Source: Ruegeria marina
GTDB lineage: Bacteria > Pseudomonadota > Alphaproteobacteria > Rhodobacterales > Rhodobacteraceae
NCBI RefSeq assembly: GCF_900101475.1
Contig: NZ_FMZV01000007.1
Location: 62,001-126,000 of the forward strand
Reading direction: 5' to 3'
Length of the DNA stretch: 64,000 nt
Shown: positions 29,340-38,363 of the stretch, in pieces
Position numbering within the stretch: the stretch's first letter is position 1
How the letters are laid out: each line of letters starts with the position of its first letter
Program-made: the position numbers and the translations under genes
Notes under the pieces: generated by a model
Told to the model about the DNA's origin: nothing
The model's database searches: none
What the model saw: the letters and a program-made list of their open reading frames with translations, nothing else

Positions 29340-30118
29340 CCGATTCCACCTATCAATTCACCCGTGCCATCACCCGCCGCCCTGCGGCCAGTGTCGTAAA
29401 CGGGCTGCGTGCCGAGGACATCGGAACGCCGGACCTGGAACAGATGCTGAAGGATCATGCACACTATGTAGCGACGCTGAAAAGCACCGGTGCCGATGTG
29501 ATCGAATTGCCACCGCTCGACGGCTTTCCCGACGCCCTGTTCGTCGAGGACACGGCCCTCTGTCTGCCCAAGGGCGCTGTCCTGATGCGACCCGGCGCGC
29601 CTAGCCGCATGGGCGAAGTGGCGCAAATGGCCCCTACCCTGCGCAGCACATATTCCGAGGTTCGCGAAATCACCGGCCCGGGTCATATAGAGGGCGGCGA
29701 TATCCTGGTCACCGGGCGCGAAATCCTGGTCGGACGATCGGCCCGGACCGATGCCGAAGGTGTGCGGGAACTGACGGCAATTGTCAGCGACTGGGGTTAC
29801 AGGCTGCGCGAGGTGTTCACCCCCGAAGGCGTTCTGCATTTCAAGACCGACTGTTCGCTGCTCGATGGCGAAACCATCCTGTCCACCGAGCGTCTGGACG
29901 CCTCGGGCTGTTTCGAGGGCTACCGGGTGATCCACACGGCACCCGGCGAAGAGGCATGCGCCAACACGATACGGTTCAACAATCTGGTGCTGATGCCTGC
30001 CGGATTCCCGAAGACCGCCGATATCCTGGGCAAGGCCGGATTCGAGGTCGTCGAGATCAATAACGGAGAATGCGCCAAGCTGGACGGCGGCATGTCCTGC
30101 CTGTCGCTTCGATTCTGA
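29336..30118 (+). CDS. Dimethylarginine dimethylaminohydrolase family protein (DDAH)
   Basis: 260 aa, DDAH length. Guanidine-modifying fold with the LFVEDTAL segment, GHIEGGDIL carrying the active-site His (about 117) and catalytic Cys255 in GGMSCLSL near the C-terminus. DDAH hydrolyses N-methylated arginines to citrulline and methylamines. Its overlap with the AruI-like gene (ATGA) puts methylarginine and arginine breakdown in one operon. An arginine deiminase-like substrate range cannot be excluded. Confidence 0.88.
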   Translation: MTDSTYQFTRAITRRPAASVVNGLRAEDIGTPDLEQMLKDHAHYVATLKSTGADVIELPPLDGFPDALFVEDTALCLPKGAVLMRPGAPSRMGEVAQMAPTLRSTYSEVREITGPGHIEGGDILVTGREILVGRSARTDAEGVRELTAIVSDWGYRLREVFTPEGVLHFKTDCSLLDGETILSTERLDASGCFEGYRVIHTAPGEEACANTIRFNNLVLMPAGFPKTADILGKAGFEVVEINNGECAKLDGGMSCLSLRF

Positions 30119-30141
30119 CGCATCGGGGCAGGCCCTGCTCC

Positions 30142-31947
30142 CTAGATCTTGCCGACCGCTTCCTGCACCGCGTGCAGGAACTCGTGGGCGGCGGCGGGAT
30201 CGCCGAGGAAGGGAAGGATCCGCAAGCGGCCCTCCCTTTCCGTCTTGTCAGCCTCGTAGATCACCTGATCGTCCTTGATCGTGACCTTGACACGAAGATC
30301 CGCCAGCGTTTTCGGGTCCACGGCCAGCGGATTGTCGGAGAGGACAACGAAATCGGCTCGCTTTCCGGGTTCGATCGAACCCTTGCTGCTTTCTTCGAAA
30401 TGCTGCCAGGCGGGCCAGATCGTCATCGCTTTTAGCGCGGTCATGACATCCACGCGCTGCGACGGGCCCAGAATATCGCCCGACCGGGTTCGGCGCGTTA
30501 CCGTGGCCGACAGGATGCGCATGCTGTCGGGGAACGCCACTGGCGCGTCATGATGGCTTCCGAACATCATGCCACGCTGATGGACCCAACCGGTGGGCGA
30601 GATATTCTCTCCGTTGACCGGACCGACCGTGTGGTCGCGGTGCCAATCCCCCCAATAGAACGTGTGCATGGGAAAGAGTGAAGGAAACACCCCCAGGCGC
30701 TGAAAGCTGTCCACCTGATCCTCGCGCAGGAACTGGCCGTGAATAAGCACCGGGCGGTTGCCCGGATCGCCAAACTTCCGCTGTGCCGCGCCCAGGGCGG
30801 CGATCAGCATGTCCGAGGCCCCCTCGCCGTTCGAATGCGTGAGAATCTGGAAGCCGTGTTGATAACACCAGTCCACGGCCTCCTGGGTCTGTTCCATGGT
30901 GATCGCGGAATAGCCCTTGTAGCCGGGCGGATAATTTCCCACCGGGTCGTAATAGGGCCGGTCGCGCAAGGCGGTGAACCCCTGGGGCGAGCCGTCGATG
31001 GTCAGTTTGCAGCCGCCAACCCGCACCCTCCCGGCATAGTCTTGCGAGGTATTGGCCGCGATATAGTCCCTGCTTTCCAGAACGTCGGGAAAGGCGACCA
31101 CGTCTATCGGCAGTTTCCCTTGCGCGTCGAGCGCCTTGAGCGCCTCAACCACCGGGCCCGAGGAACGGCCATCCTGCCCGGTCGTATAACCGAAACGCGC
31201 CCAAAGCTCGCTACCCGCTTGGGCAAAGGTCAGCATGCCTTCGGGACCGATCTTCGACAGCATCGGTATCAAGGCGGTAAAGAACGCATATTCCTCGAGC
31301 ACACCGTTCGGCACGCCGGTCGCATCGCGCTGAATGACGCCGCCGGGCGGGTTCGGCGTACCGGCAGCAATCCCGGCCTCTTCGAGCGCCTTGGAATTGG
31401 CGACGCCAAGATGGCCCGACTGATGCACGATGATGATCGGAATATCCCGCGATACTGCATCCAGATCGGCTCGGGTGGGATGGCGCAACTCTGCCAGTTG
31501 CGCATTGTCGTATCCGAAACCCATGATCAGCCCGACCTTGTCGACCGCTTCCTGGTTGGCAGCGGTCCAGTCCCTGAGAACCTGCTGCAGGCTGGCAATG
31601 TCGCGAACCTCGCCATCGGGTGGCGCCAGCAGGTTGGCGGACAAGGCCTGCAACCCGCCCAGGACCACATGTCCATGGCTGTCGACGAAACCGGGCAGCA
31701 TCGTGCGGCCGGCAAGATCGAAGATTCGGGTTTTCTCCCCCTTGTAAGAGATGATCTCGGACAATGGACCGACCGACAGGATGCGACCGTCCTTGACCGC
31801 GACCGCTTCGACGATGGGGTGTGCATCATCGACCGTGATGATCGGACCGCCCTGATAGATCGTGTCGGCAACATCCTGCGCCCATGCAGTCGCGGACCAT
31901 GAAAACGCTGCGATGCAAAGCCCAATTATCGAGAATGTTCTCTGCAT
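30142..31947 (-). CDS. Exported amidohydrolase family protein (YtcJ/N-substituted formamide deformylase-like)
   Basis: 601 aa. Signal peptide 1-23 (SATAWAQD). Metal-dependent amidohydrolase of the YtcJ type: PGFVDSHGHVVLGG with the H-x-H pair, a later HSNGEGASD, and the C-terminal IEPGKRADFVVLSDNPLAVD strand segment. The substrate is unknown; the family removes acyl or formyl groups or acts on hydantoin-like amides. Convergent with the DDAH operon and divergent from the 32209 operon. Ends in TAG. Confidence 0.82.
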   Translation of the reverse strand: MQRTFSIIGLCIAAFSWSATAWAQDVADTIYQGGPIITVDDAHPIVEAVAVKDGRILSVGPLSEIISYKGEKTRIFDLAGRTMLPGFVDSHGHVVLGGLQALSANLLAPPDGEVRDIASLQQVLRDWTAANQEAVDKVGLIMGFGYDNAQLAELRHPTRADLDAVSRDIPIIIVHQSGHLGVANSKALEEAGIAAGTPNPPGGVIQRDATGVPNGVLEEYAFFTALIPMLSKIGPEGMLTFAQAGSELWARFGYTTGQDGRSSGPVVEALKALDAQGKLPIDVVAFPDVLESRDYIAANTSQDYAGRVRVGGCKLTIDGSPQGFTALRDRPYYDPVGNYPPGYKGYSAITMEQTQEAVDWCYQHGFQILTHSNGEGASDMLIAALGAAQRKFGDPGNRPVLIHGQFLREDQVDSFQRLGVFPSLFPMHTFYWGDWHRDHTVGPVNGENISPTGWVHQRGMMFGSHHDAPVAFPDSMRILSATVTRRTRSGDILGPSQRVDVMTALKAMTIWPAWQHFEESSKGSIEPGKRADFVVLSDNPLAVDPKTLADLRVKVTIKDDQVIYEADKTEREGRLRILPFLGDPAAAHEFLHAVQEAVGKI

Positions 31948-32138
31948 AATCCAATCCTCCGAAATCGCGCGCCCCGCCCAGAGGAGGCAAATTGCGCGTC
32001 AGCAACAATACCGACAATCTATCCTTGAAGGATCGCAGATCAACGATCCTTGGTGACCGGGATGAACTGGTTCAACGAAAGCCTGCACGGTCGAGTACCG
32101 GGGGGGTGCCCGCATGAAAAAGCGTGTTCGCAACACTA

Positions 32139-32158
32139 TGGACACTTGTGTCTAGACA
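32139..32158. promoter_or_regulatory. Operator-like site upstream of the 32209 catabolic operon (copy 1)
   Basis: TGGACACTTGTGTCTAGACA contains GACAC-TT-GTGTC and the perfect palindrome TGTCTAGACA, that is, three overlapping TRGACA/TGTCYA half-sites. It ends 50 bases before the ATG at 32209. An 18/20 identical copy precedes the binding protein gene at 45536. The likely ligand is the TetR protein at 36168. Confidence 0.72.
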
Positions 32159-32208
32159 TGAGCGAAAGGCCACGCTAGCCTCTTGCAATGCACGGCAGGG
32201 AGGCTGCA

Positions 32209-34617
32209 ATGAAAAGTCATTATCGGGCAGTGGTCATAGGCGGGGGCGTTGTTGGAGCTTCGGTTCTCTACCACCTGGCGAAATTCGGTTGGACCGATGT
32301 CTGCCTGATCGAACGCAAGATACTGACCGCCGGATCCAGCTGGCATGCCGCAGGCGGTTTCCATGCGCTCAATGCCGACCCGAATATCGCCAGTCTACAG
32401 GCCTACACGATCGACCTGCTATCCGAGATAGAGAAGGAATCCGGTCAATCTGTCGGGATGCACATGACGGGGGGCCTGTCTCTGGCCGGGACACCCGACC
32501 GCTGGGAATGGTTGCAATCGGCCTATCGCACCTTCCAGTCCATCGGGATCGAGGATGTGCGGCTTGTCACCCCCGAAGAAGCCGCCGCGCTCTGCCCGAT
32601 CATGTCGCCGCATGACATTCTGGGCGGCATGTGGGCCGACCGCGAAGGCTATATCGACACCACCGGCACCGTGCATGCCTATGCCGGAGCGGCGAAGAAA
32701 CGCGGGGCCGATATTGTCGAGAACAACCGCGTTCTGGAACTGCACCAGACCGCAGACGGCTGGAAAGTGGTGACGGAAAAGGGCACCGTCACCTGCGAAC
32801 ATGTCGTCAATGCCGCGGGTCTCTGGGCCAAGCAGGTGGGGCGCATGGCCGGGATCGAACTGCCGGTTTCTCCGCTCAACCACCACTACCTTATTTCGGA
32901 CACGATCCCCGAGGTGGCCGCGCTTGACCGCGAATTGCCGCTGGTCGTGGACCTGGAGGGGTTTACCTACATGCGGCAGGATCAGAAGGGTATCCTGCTG
33001 GGCATCTACGAGATCGACCGTGACCACTGGATGATGGACGGGGCCCCTTGGGAATATGGCTTTGAACTTCAGAAGGAGGATCCGGACCGCATCGAACGCG
33101 AGCTTACTCTCGGCTTTCAGCGATACCCGGCACTGCAAGAGGTGGGCGTCAAGACATGGGTCAACGGCGCCTTTACGTTCTCACCCGATGGCAATCCCCT
33201 TATGGGGCCGGTACGCGGCAAGCGCGGCTATTGGTGCGCCTGCGCCGTGATGGCGGGGTTCCTGCAAGGTGGCGGTGTCGGCAAGTCTTTGGCTGAATGG
33301 ATGATCCGTGGCGAGCCCGAGGCGGATGTCTTCGGCATGGACGTGGCGCGTTATGGTGACTTCGCAGGCAACAAGCGGTTCATCAAGGAAACCACGGGAC
33401 AGTTCTACACTCGCCGTTTCGTGATGACCTATCCGAACGAACAGCTACCTGCCGGGCGCCCGTTGAAGATGGCGCCGGCGCATTCCGAGATGACCGCCGC
33501 GGGCTGCCGCTGGGGCGCGAGTTATGGCCTCGAAGTACCGCTGTATTTTGCGCCTTCCGAGGATTTCGCCGAAAAGCCCACGCTGAAACGATCCAACGCC
33601 TTCGACATCGTCGCGGGCGAATGCAAGGCGGTGCGTGGCGGTGTCGGCCTGCTGGACATCTCGGGCTTTTCCCGGTTCGAAGTATCCGGCGACGGGGCCG
33701 AGGCCTGGCTGGACCGGGTCATGGCATCGAAACTGCCCGCACCCGGCCGCGCCCGCCTGGCACCCATGCTGTCCGAAACCGGCAAGCTCAAGGGCGATCT
33801 GACCCTGTTCAACTGGGGCGATGGCACCTGGTGGATCATGGGCAGCTACTACCTTCGGGAATGGCACATGCGCTGGTTCCATGACCATATGGACCCGGAT
33901 GTGATCCTGCGCGACATCTCGGATGCGACCGTCGGCTTCGCTCTTTCCGGGCCGAACGCGCGCAAGGTGATCGAAAGGCTGACCGATGGCCCGGTGGGCA
34001 CGTTGCCCTTCATGGGCTGCGGGTCCTTCGATATCGGGCTCTACCGATGCAAGGTCGGCCGTCTGTCGGTTTCAGGAGAACTGGGATACGAGATTCATTG
34101 CGCGGCAGCCGAGCACATCGGCTTGCGGTGCGCGCTGCTCGAGGCTGGCGCCGATCTTGGCATCTGCGAATACGGGTTCAACGCGCTGCTCAGCCTGCGG
34201 CTGGAAAAATCGTTTGGAATATGGTCGGCGGAGTTTACCCAGGGCTACACGCCCGCCCAGACAGGCATGGATCGCTGGATAGATTGGGACAAGGGCGATT
34301 TCGTGGGCCGTCAGGCAGCCTTGGCCGAACGCGATGGCGCAGGTCCGGCTCAGGTTGTTGCGATGCTGGAGGTCGAGGATGCCGGCGCCGACGCCAGCGG
34401 CTTTGAACCGATTTGGCAAAACGGCCGGCGGGTCGGGTTCGTGACCTCGGGCGGATACGGGCACACGGTAGGCAAGTCGCTGGCGCTGGCCATGGTCGAC
34501 AGGGATATGGCCAGCCCGGGAACGGAATTGTCCGTGCATATCGTGGGCCAGGAACGCAAGGCAAAGGTCATTCCTGTCTCACCCTATGACCCCGAAGGAA
34601 AGGCGATGCGCGCATGA
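32209..34617 (+). CDS. FAD-dependent dimethylglycine dehydrogenase-like oxidoreductase with GcvT domain
   Basis: 802 aa. DAO domain with VIGGGVVG (9-16) and AGSSWHAAGG, in which His46 matches the covalent-FAD histidine of dimethylglycine dehydrogenases. The C-terminal half (about 430-800) is a folate-binding GcvT domain (FEVSGDGAEAWLD, GELGYEIH, YGFNALLSLRLEKSF). It should oxidatively demethylate an N-methyl compound and pass formaldehyde to tetrahydrofolate. GGGAGG precedes the ATG at 32209; an upstream ATG at 32188 has no such site. First gene of the seven-gene operon. Confidence 0.88.
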   Translation: MKSHYRAVVIGGGVVGASVLYHLAKFGWTDVCLIERKILTAGSSWHAAGGFHALNADPNIASLQAYTIDLLSEIEKESGQSVGMHMTGGLSLAGTPDRWEWLQSAYRTFQSIGIEDVRLVTPEEAAALCPIMSPHDILGGMWADREGYIDTTGTVHAYAGAAKKRGADIVENNRVLELHQTADGWKVVTEKGTVTCEHVVNAAGLWAKQVGRMAGIELPVSPLNHHYLISDTIPEVAALDRELPLVVDLEGFTYMRQDQKGILLGIYEIDRDHWMMDGAPWEYGFELQKEDPDRIERELTLGFQRYPALQEVGVKTWVNGAFTFSPDGNPLMGPVRGKRGYWCACAVMAGFLQGGGVGKSLAEWMIRGEPEADVFGMDVARYGDFAGNKRFIKETTGQFYTRRFVMTYPNEQLPAGRPLKMAPAHSEMTAAGCRWGASYGLEVPLYFAPSEDFAEKPTLKRSNAFDIVAGECKAVRGGVGLLDISGFSRFEVSGDGAEAWLDRVMASKLPAPGRARLAPMLSETGKLKGDLTLFNWGDGTWWIMGSYYLREWHMRWFHDHMDPDVILRDISDATVGFALSGPNARKVIERLTDGPVGTLPFMGCGSFDIGLYRCKVGRLSVSGELGYEIHCAAAEHIGLRCALLEAGADLGICEYGFNALLSLRLEKSFGIWSAEFTQGYTPAQTGMDRWIDWDKGDFVGRQAALAERDGAGPAQVVAMLEVEDAGADASGFEPIWQNGRRVGFVTSGGYGHTVGKSLALAMVDRDMASPGTELSVHIVGQERKAKVIPVSPYDPEGKAMRA

Positions 34618-36164
34618 CGGGGAATGAGTCCGAAGCCGCCCTTCAGCGGCGTTCGAAAAACCGACGCTCGGGCACGGCCCCGGTCAGCCAGCGCAAAACC
34701 AACTATCGGCAGTTACGCAACCCGTTCCCCGTCATGTCGGTCTTTTCCGACGACGAAGCGGTGAACATGCACGAGACCGCATTGCGGATGTTGGAAGAGC
34801 TGGGCATGAAGGTGCTTTTGCCCGAGGCCGTACAGATCTATCGCGCCGCTGGCGCGCGCGTGGAAGGGGACATGGTCTATCTCGGGCGCGAGATCGTGCA
34901 GGCCGCGCTGGCCAGTGCGCCCAGGTCCATTCATTGCCGTGGCGGCAATGCGGAACGCGACATCGTGCTGGAGCTTGGCGCGCTCGCCTTCCAGCCCGGG
35001 GCCGGTGCGCCGCATGCCACGGACCTGAAGCGTGGGCGTCGACCGGGCAGTGCGCGGGATTACGAGGAATACACACGGATCGGGCACCATTTCGACGTGT
35101 TCCAGATGATGTCCCCCTCGGTTGAACCGCAGGACGTACCCGTCCATTTGCGGCACTATTTCACCACGCTGACCCAGCTGGACCTGACCGACAAGCTGCC
35201 ATTTCTGTTTGCGCGGGGCACACCGCAGACTCGCGACAACTTCGAAATGCTCAAGATCGCGCGTGGCCTGGACGATGACATGTTTCAGGCTGGCGTGTAT
35301 GCCTTTACCATCATCAACACGAATTCACCGCGAACGCTGGACATCCCCATGGCGCAAGGTCTCATAGACTTTGCCCGACAGGGACAATTGTCCATTGTGA
35401 CACCGTTCACGTTGATGGGAGCCATGGCGCCGATCACGGTGGCCGGCGCAATTACACTGAGCCATGCCGAGTGCCTTGCCGCGATCACACTTGCACAACT
35501 CACCAGACCGGGCGCCCCGGTCTGCTACGGCACATTCACCTCGAATGTCGACATGAAATCCGGCGCGCCCGCTTTCGGCACACCGGAACATTTCCAGGCT
35601 TCGCTGGCAGCCGGGCAGATGGCGCGCCTTCTGGGTCTGCCCTGGCGGTCCGCCGCCGGATCGGCCGCGAATCTCAACGACGTACAAGCGGCGAACGAGA
35701 ACCAATTGGGACTTTGGGGTTGCCTGCTGTCGGGGGCCACCATCATCATCCATTCGGCCGGTTGGCTCGAAGGCGGGCTTTCGGTCAGCTACGAAAAGAT
35801 CGTTACCGATGTCGAGGTGCTCAACATGGTGGCCGAGCTTTGTGCCGGAAGAAAGGCCGGAGTCAACGAGATCGGGTTTGCCAATGCCCTGGCACATGTC
35901 GCGCCATCGGGTCACTTCTTTTCCGCGCCGCAAACCATGGAGCGATATTCGACCGAATTCTATGAACCGATCGTACATGACTATGCCAATTTCGGAACCT
36001 GGACGGAACGTGGTGGAAAAGATGCCACCATCCGTGCAACCGATGTATGGGAAGCCATACTGGCGAGCCCGCGCAAATCCGCCATTTCGTCGGACCGGCT
36101 GGATGCATTGCGGGCATTCATCGACAAACGCACCATGGAGGGTGGCGCCCCTCCGGAAAGCTGA
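34614..36164 (+). CDS. MttB-family methyltransferase, non-pyrrolysine (trimethylamine/betaine methyltransferase-like)
   Basis: 516 aa, full family length, no internal stop. The TIM-barrel core of the MttB family is recognisable (RSIHCRGGNAERDIVLE, QPGAGAPHATDLKRGRRPGSARDYEEYTR, SAAGSAANLNDVQAANENQLGLWGCLLSGATIIIHSAGWLEGGLSVSYEKIV is the conserved C-terminal stretch). Known relatives without pyrrolysine demethylate glycine betaine, proline betaine or carnitine with a corrinoid protein. No corrinoid protein or its activase is in the window. Overlaps the preceding gene (ATGA). Confidence 0.85.
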   Translation: MTGNESEAALQRRSKNRRSGTAPVSQRKTNYRQLRNPFPVMSVFSDDEAVNMHETALRMLEELGMKVLLPEAVQIYRAAGARVEGDMVYLGREIVQAALASAPRSIHCRGGNAERDIVLELGALAFQPGAGAPHATDLKRGRRPGSARDYEEYTRIGHHFDVFQMMSPSVEPQDVPVHLRHYFTTLTQLDLTDKLPFLFARGTPQTRDNFEMLKIARGLDDDMFQAGVYAFTIINTNSPRTLDIPMAQGLIDFARQGQLSIVTPFTLMGAMAPITVAGAITLSHAECLAAITLAQLTRPGAPVCYGTFTSNVDMKSGAPAFGTPEHFQASLAAGQMARLLGLPWRSAAGSAANLNDVQAANENQLGLWGCLLSGATIIIHSAGWLEGGLSVSYEKIVTDVEVLNMVAELCAGRKAGVNEIGFANALAHVAPSGHFFSAPQTMERYSTEFYEPIVHDYANFGTWTERGGKDATIRATDVWEAILASPRKSAISSDRLDALRAFIDKRTMEGGAPPES

Positions 36165-36167
36165 CAT

Positions 36168-36839
36168 ATGGCGACAGAACGCACGGCAAATCAGATCAAG
36201 GATGGCATCGACCGGGAGGATTTGCCCGGCTATGTCAAGGTCACGCGTGATGACTGGCTTCGCGTCGCCATGGACCTGCTGGTGTCCGATGGTGTCTCCG
36301 AGGTCAAGGTGCTGACCATCGGCAACCGTCTCGGGGTTTCGAGGTCATCGTTTTATTGGTATTTCAAGAGCCACAAAGACCTGCTCGACCAGCTTCTGCA
36401 TGAATGGGAGCGGACCAACACCGGGATCCTGGTCCGAGCCGCCCAGACACCGGCGCCAACCATAACTGCGGCGTTGAACAACTTTTTCCGATGCATTGTG
36501 GATCCCAACGGGTTCAATCATCCGTTGGACTTTGCCGTTCGCGAATGGGCGCGCCGGGATGGCGGGGTACGTCGGGTTATCGACAGATCCGACGAAATAC
36601 GCACCTCGGCGTTGATGAAAATGTTCGAAGCACACGGTTACGACCCTTCCGAGGCCGACATTCGCGCCCGTGTTCTCTATTATCAGCAGATCGGGTATTA
36701 TGCGCTGGATCTGAAGGAGACCCTTGAAGAGCGGCTTTCGCGCGCGGCGCTGTATCTTTACGCGTTCACAGGCGTTCATCCTTTGCCGGAAGAGGTTGAG
36801 GATTTCAAGGTCTTTGCCCGGCAGGTTGCTTCCCAATGA
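36168..36839 (+). CDS. TetR-family regulator inside the demethylation operon
   Basis: 223 aa. HTH at about 45-70 (VLTIGNRLGVSRSSFYWYFKSHKDLL) followed by an alpha-helical ligand domain. It lies three bases after the MttB-like gene and its stop overlaps the soxB start. Being the only DNA-binding protein in the operon, it is the best candidate to bind the sites at 32139-32158 and 45464-45483 and to autoregulate. Confidence 0.85.
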   Translation: MATERTANQIKDGIDREDLPGYVKVTRDDWLRVAMDLLVSDGVSEVKVLTIGNRLGVSRSSFYWYFKSHKDLLDQLLHEWERTNTGILVRAAQTPAPTITAALNNFFRCIVDPNGFNHPLDFAVREWARRDGGVRRVIDRSDEIRTSALMKMFEAHGYDPSEADIRARVLYYQQIGYYALDLKETLEERLSRAALYLYAFTGVHPLPEEVEDFKVFARQVASQ

Positions 36840-38086
36840 AACGGTATTCGGCACTTTCCCTTTTCCGCGAAGGCTTGCGCGCTCATCGGGGCTGGCAGCC
36901 CGCATGGACAAAGGCGCGTCCGAAACCCGCCTATGACGCGGTTGTGGTGGGCGGCGGCGGTCATGGGCTGGCCACGGCATACTACCTGGCCAGGATCCAT
37001 GGGATCAATCGGGTCGCCGTGCTGGAAAAGGGTTGGATCGGCGGCGGCAACACGGGGCGAAACACGACCGTCTGCCGGTCGAATTATTTCTACCCCGAAA
37101 GCGTAGCCCTCTATGACCTTGCCCTGCGCCTCTACGAAGGGCTGAGCCGAGAATTGAACTACAACATCATGCTGTCGCAACGTGGCATGCTGATCGCCGC
37201 CCACACGCCGGCGCAGATGGAGATTTGCAACCGCATCGCAAACGCGATGCAACTCAACAATGTCGACGGCAAACTGATGGGGCCGGAGGAAGCGGCCGCA
37301 CGTGTACCGTTGATCAACACCGGCCCGGATGCGCGCTACAAGTTGATGGGCGGCATCTGGCAAGGACGGGCCGGGACCGCACGACATGACGCCGTAGCCT
37401 GGGCATATGCCCGTGCTGCCAGCGCCCTCGGCGTCGATATCATCGAAGGCTGCGAGGTGGCGGGTATAGATGTCCAAAACGGTGCGGTCGCCGGTGTCGA
37501 GACGACGTTTGGCCCGATCCGCACCGAAAGGCTGGGGCTGGCGGCGGCTGGTGCCACCCCCGGACTGACCGCGCATGTGGGTGTGGACCTGCCGATCCAT
37601 GACTACGCGCTTCAGGCCTTCGTTTCGGAACCCGTCAAACCCTGTCTGGACACGGTTCTGCTGTATCTCGGCACTGGCACCTATGTCAGCCAGTCCGACA
37701 AGGGCGAACTGGTGTTTGGCGGCGGGTTGGACCGTGTGCCCACGCATGGACAGCGCGGCAACCTGCCGGTGCAGGAGGCCGTAACGGCAGGCTTGCTCGA
37801 AATGTTCCCCGCCTTCGGCCAATTGAGACTCCTGCGCCAGTGGGCAGGCGTTGTGGATGTCGTGCCGGACAGTTCGCCTCTGATCGGGCCTGTCGGTCCG
37901 TCCGGACTGCATATCAACTGCGGCTGGGGGACCGGCGGGTTCAAGGCAATTCCAGCCGGCGGCTGGCTCCTCTCGCATCTCATGGCGAAAGGCGAACATC
38001 ACGAGATCAGCCGCCCATTCGATCTGGACCGTTTCGCGCGCGGCCGCCTGATCGACGAGGCAGCGGGTTCCGGGATCGCGCATTAG
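36836..38086 (+). CDS. soxB: Sarcosine oxidase beta subunit
   Basis: 416 aa. FAD motif VVVGGGGHGLATAYYLARIHG (about 33) and NTGRNTTVCRSNYFYPES. The covalent-FMN histidine motif is ARHDAVAW (about 182-189). It is the catalytic DAO-type subunit of the heterotetrameric enzyme that oxidises sarcosine to glycine, with formaldehyde going to tetrahydrofolate. soxD, soxA and soxG follow in order. Ends in TAG. These genes are the sarcosine oxidase sox set, not sulfur oxidation. Confidence 0.95.
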   Translation: MKRYSALSLFREGLRAHRGWQPAWTKARPKPAYDAVVVGGGGHGLATAYYLARIHGINRVAVLEKGWIGGGNTGRNTTVCRSNYFYPESVALYDLALRLYEGLSRELNYNIMLSQRGMLIAAHTPAQMEICNRIANAMQLNNVDGKLMGPEEAAARVPLINTGPDARYKLMGGIWQGRAGTARHDAVAWAYARAASALGVDIIEGCEVAGIDVQNGAVAGVETTFGPIRTERLGLAAAGATPGLTAHVGVDLPIHDYALQAFVSEPVKPCLDTVLLYLGTGTYVSQSDKGELVFGGGLDRVPTHGQRGNLPVQEAVTAGLLEMFPAFGQLRLLRQWAGVVDVVPDSSPLIGPVGPSGLHINCGWGTGGFKAIPAGGWLLSHLMAKGEHHEISRPFDLDRFARGRLIDEAAGSGIAH

Positions 38087-38096
38087 GAGGTTCAAG

Positions 38097-38363
38097 ATGC
38101 AACATTTTCCCTGCCCCTTCTGCGGTTTGCGTAACGAGACAGAGTTTCATTTCGCGGTCGAGGCCGGTCACAGCCGCCCCGAACCCGCCGAACGCGTGTC
38201 AGACGCCGAATGGGCGGCCTATCTTTATGCAAACAAGTCGCCCAAGGGTGAGTCCCGGGAAGTCTGGTTGCACCTCAGTTGCGGCGAGTACTTCATCCTG
38301 TCGCGCGATACCGTCACCCGCGCGGTTCTTGGATCGGTGACATTACCGGGGGTGACCCGATGA
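38097..38363 (+). CDS. soxD: Sarcosine oxidase delta subunit
   Basis: 88 aa. Zinc-site residues Cys6 and Cys9 (CPFCG), His59 and Cys62 (HLSCGEYF) are all present, as in structurally known SoxD. An AGGAGG site lies before the ATG. Overlaps soxA by four bases. Confidence 0.95.
   Translation: MQHFPCPFCGLRNETEFHFAVEAGHSRPEPAERVSDAEWAAYLYANKSPKGESREVWLHLSCGEYFILSRDTVTRAVLGSVTLPGVTR

Noticed and set aside
34614-36164. Pyrrolysine-containing trimethylamine methyltransferase
   Set aside because: The frame has no internal TAG and is full length, so this is a non-pyrrolysine MttB relative.
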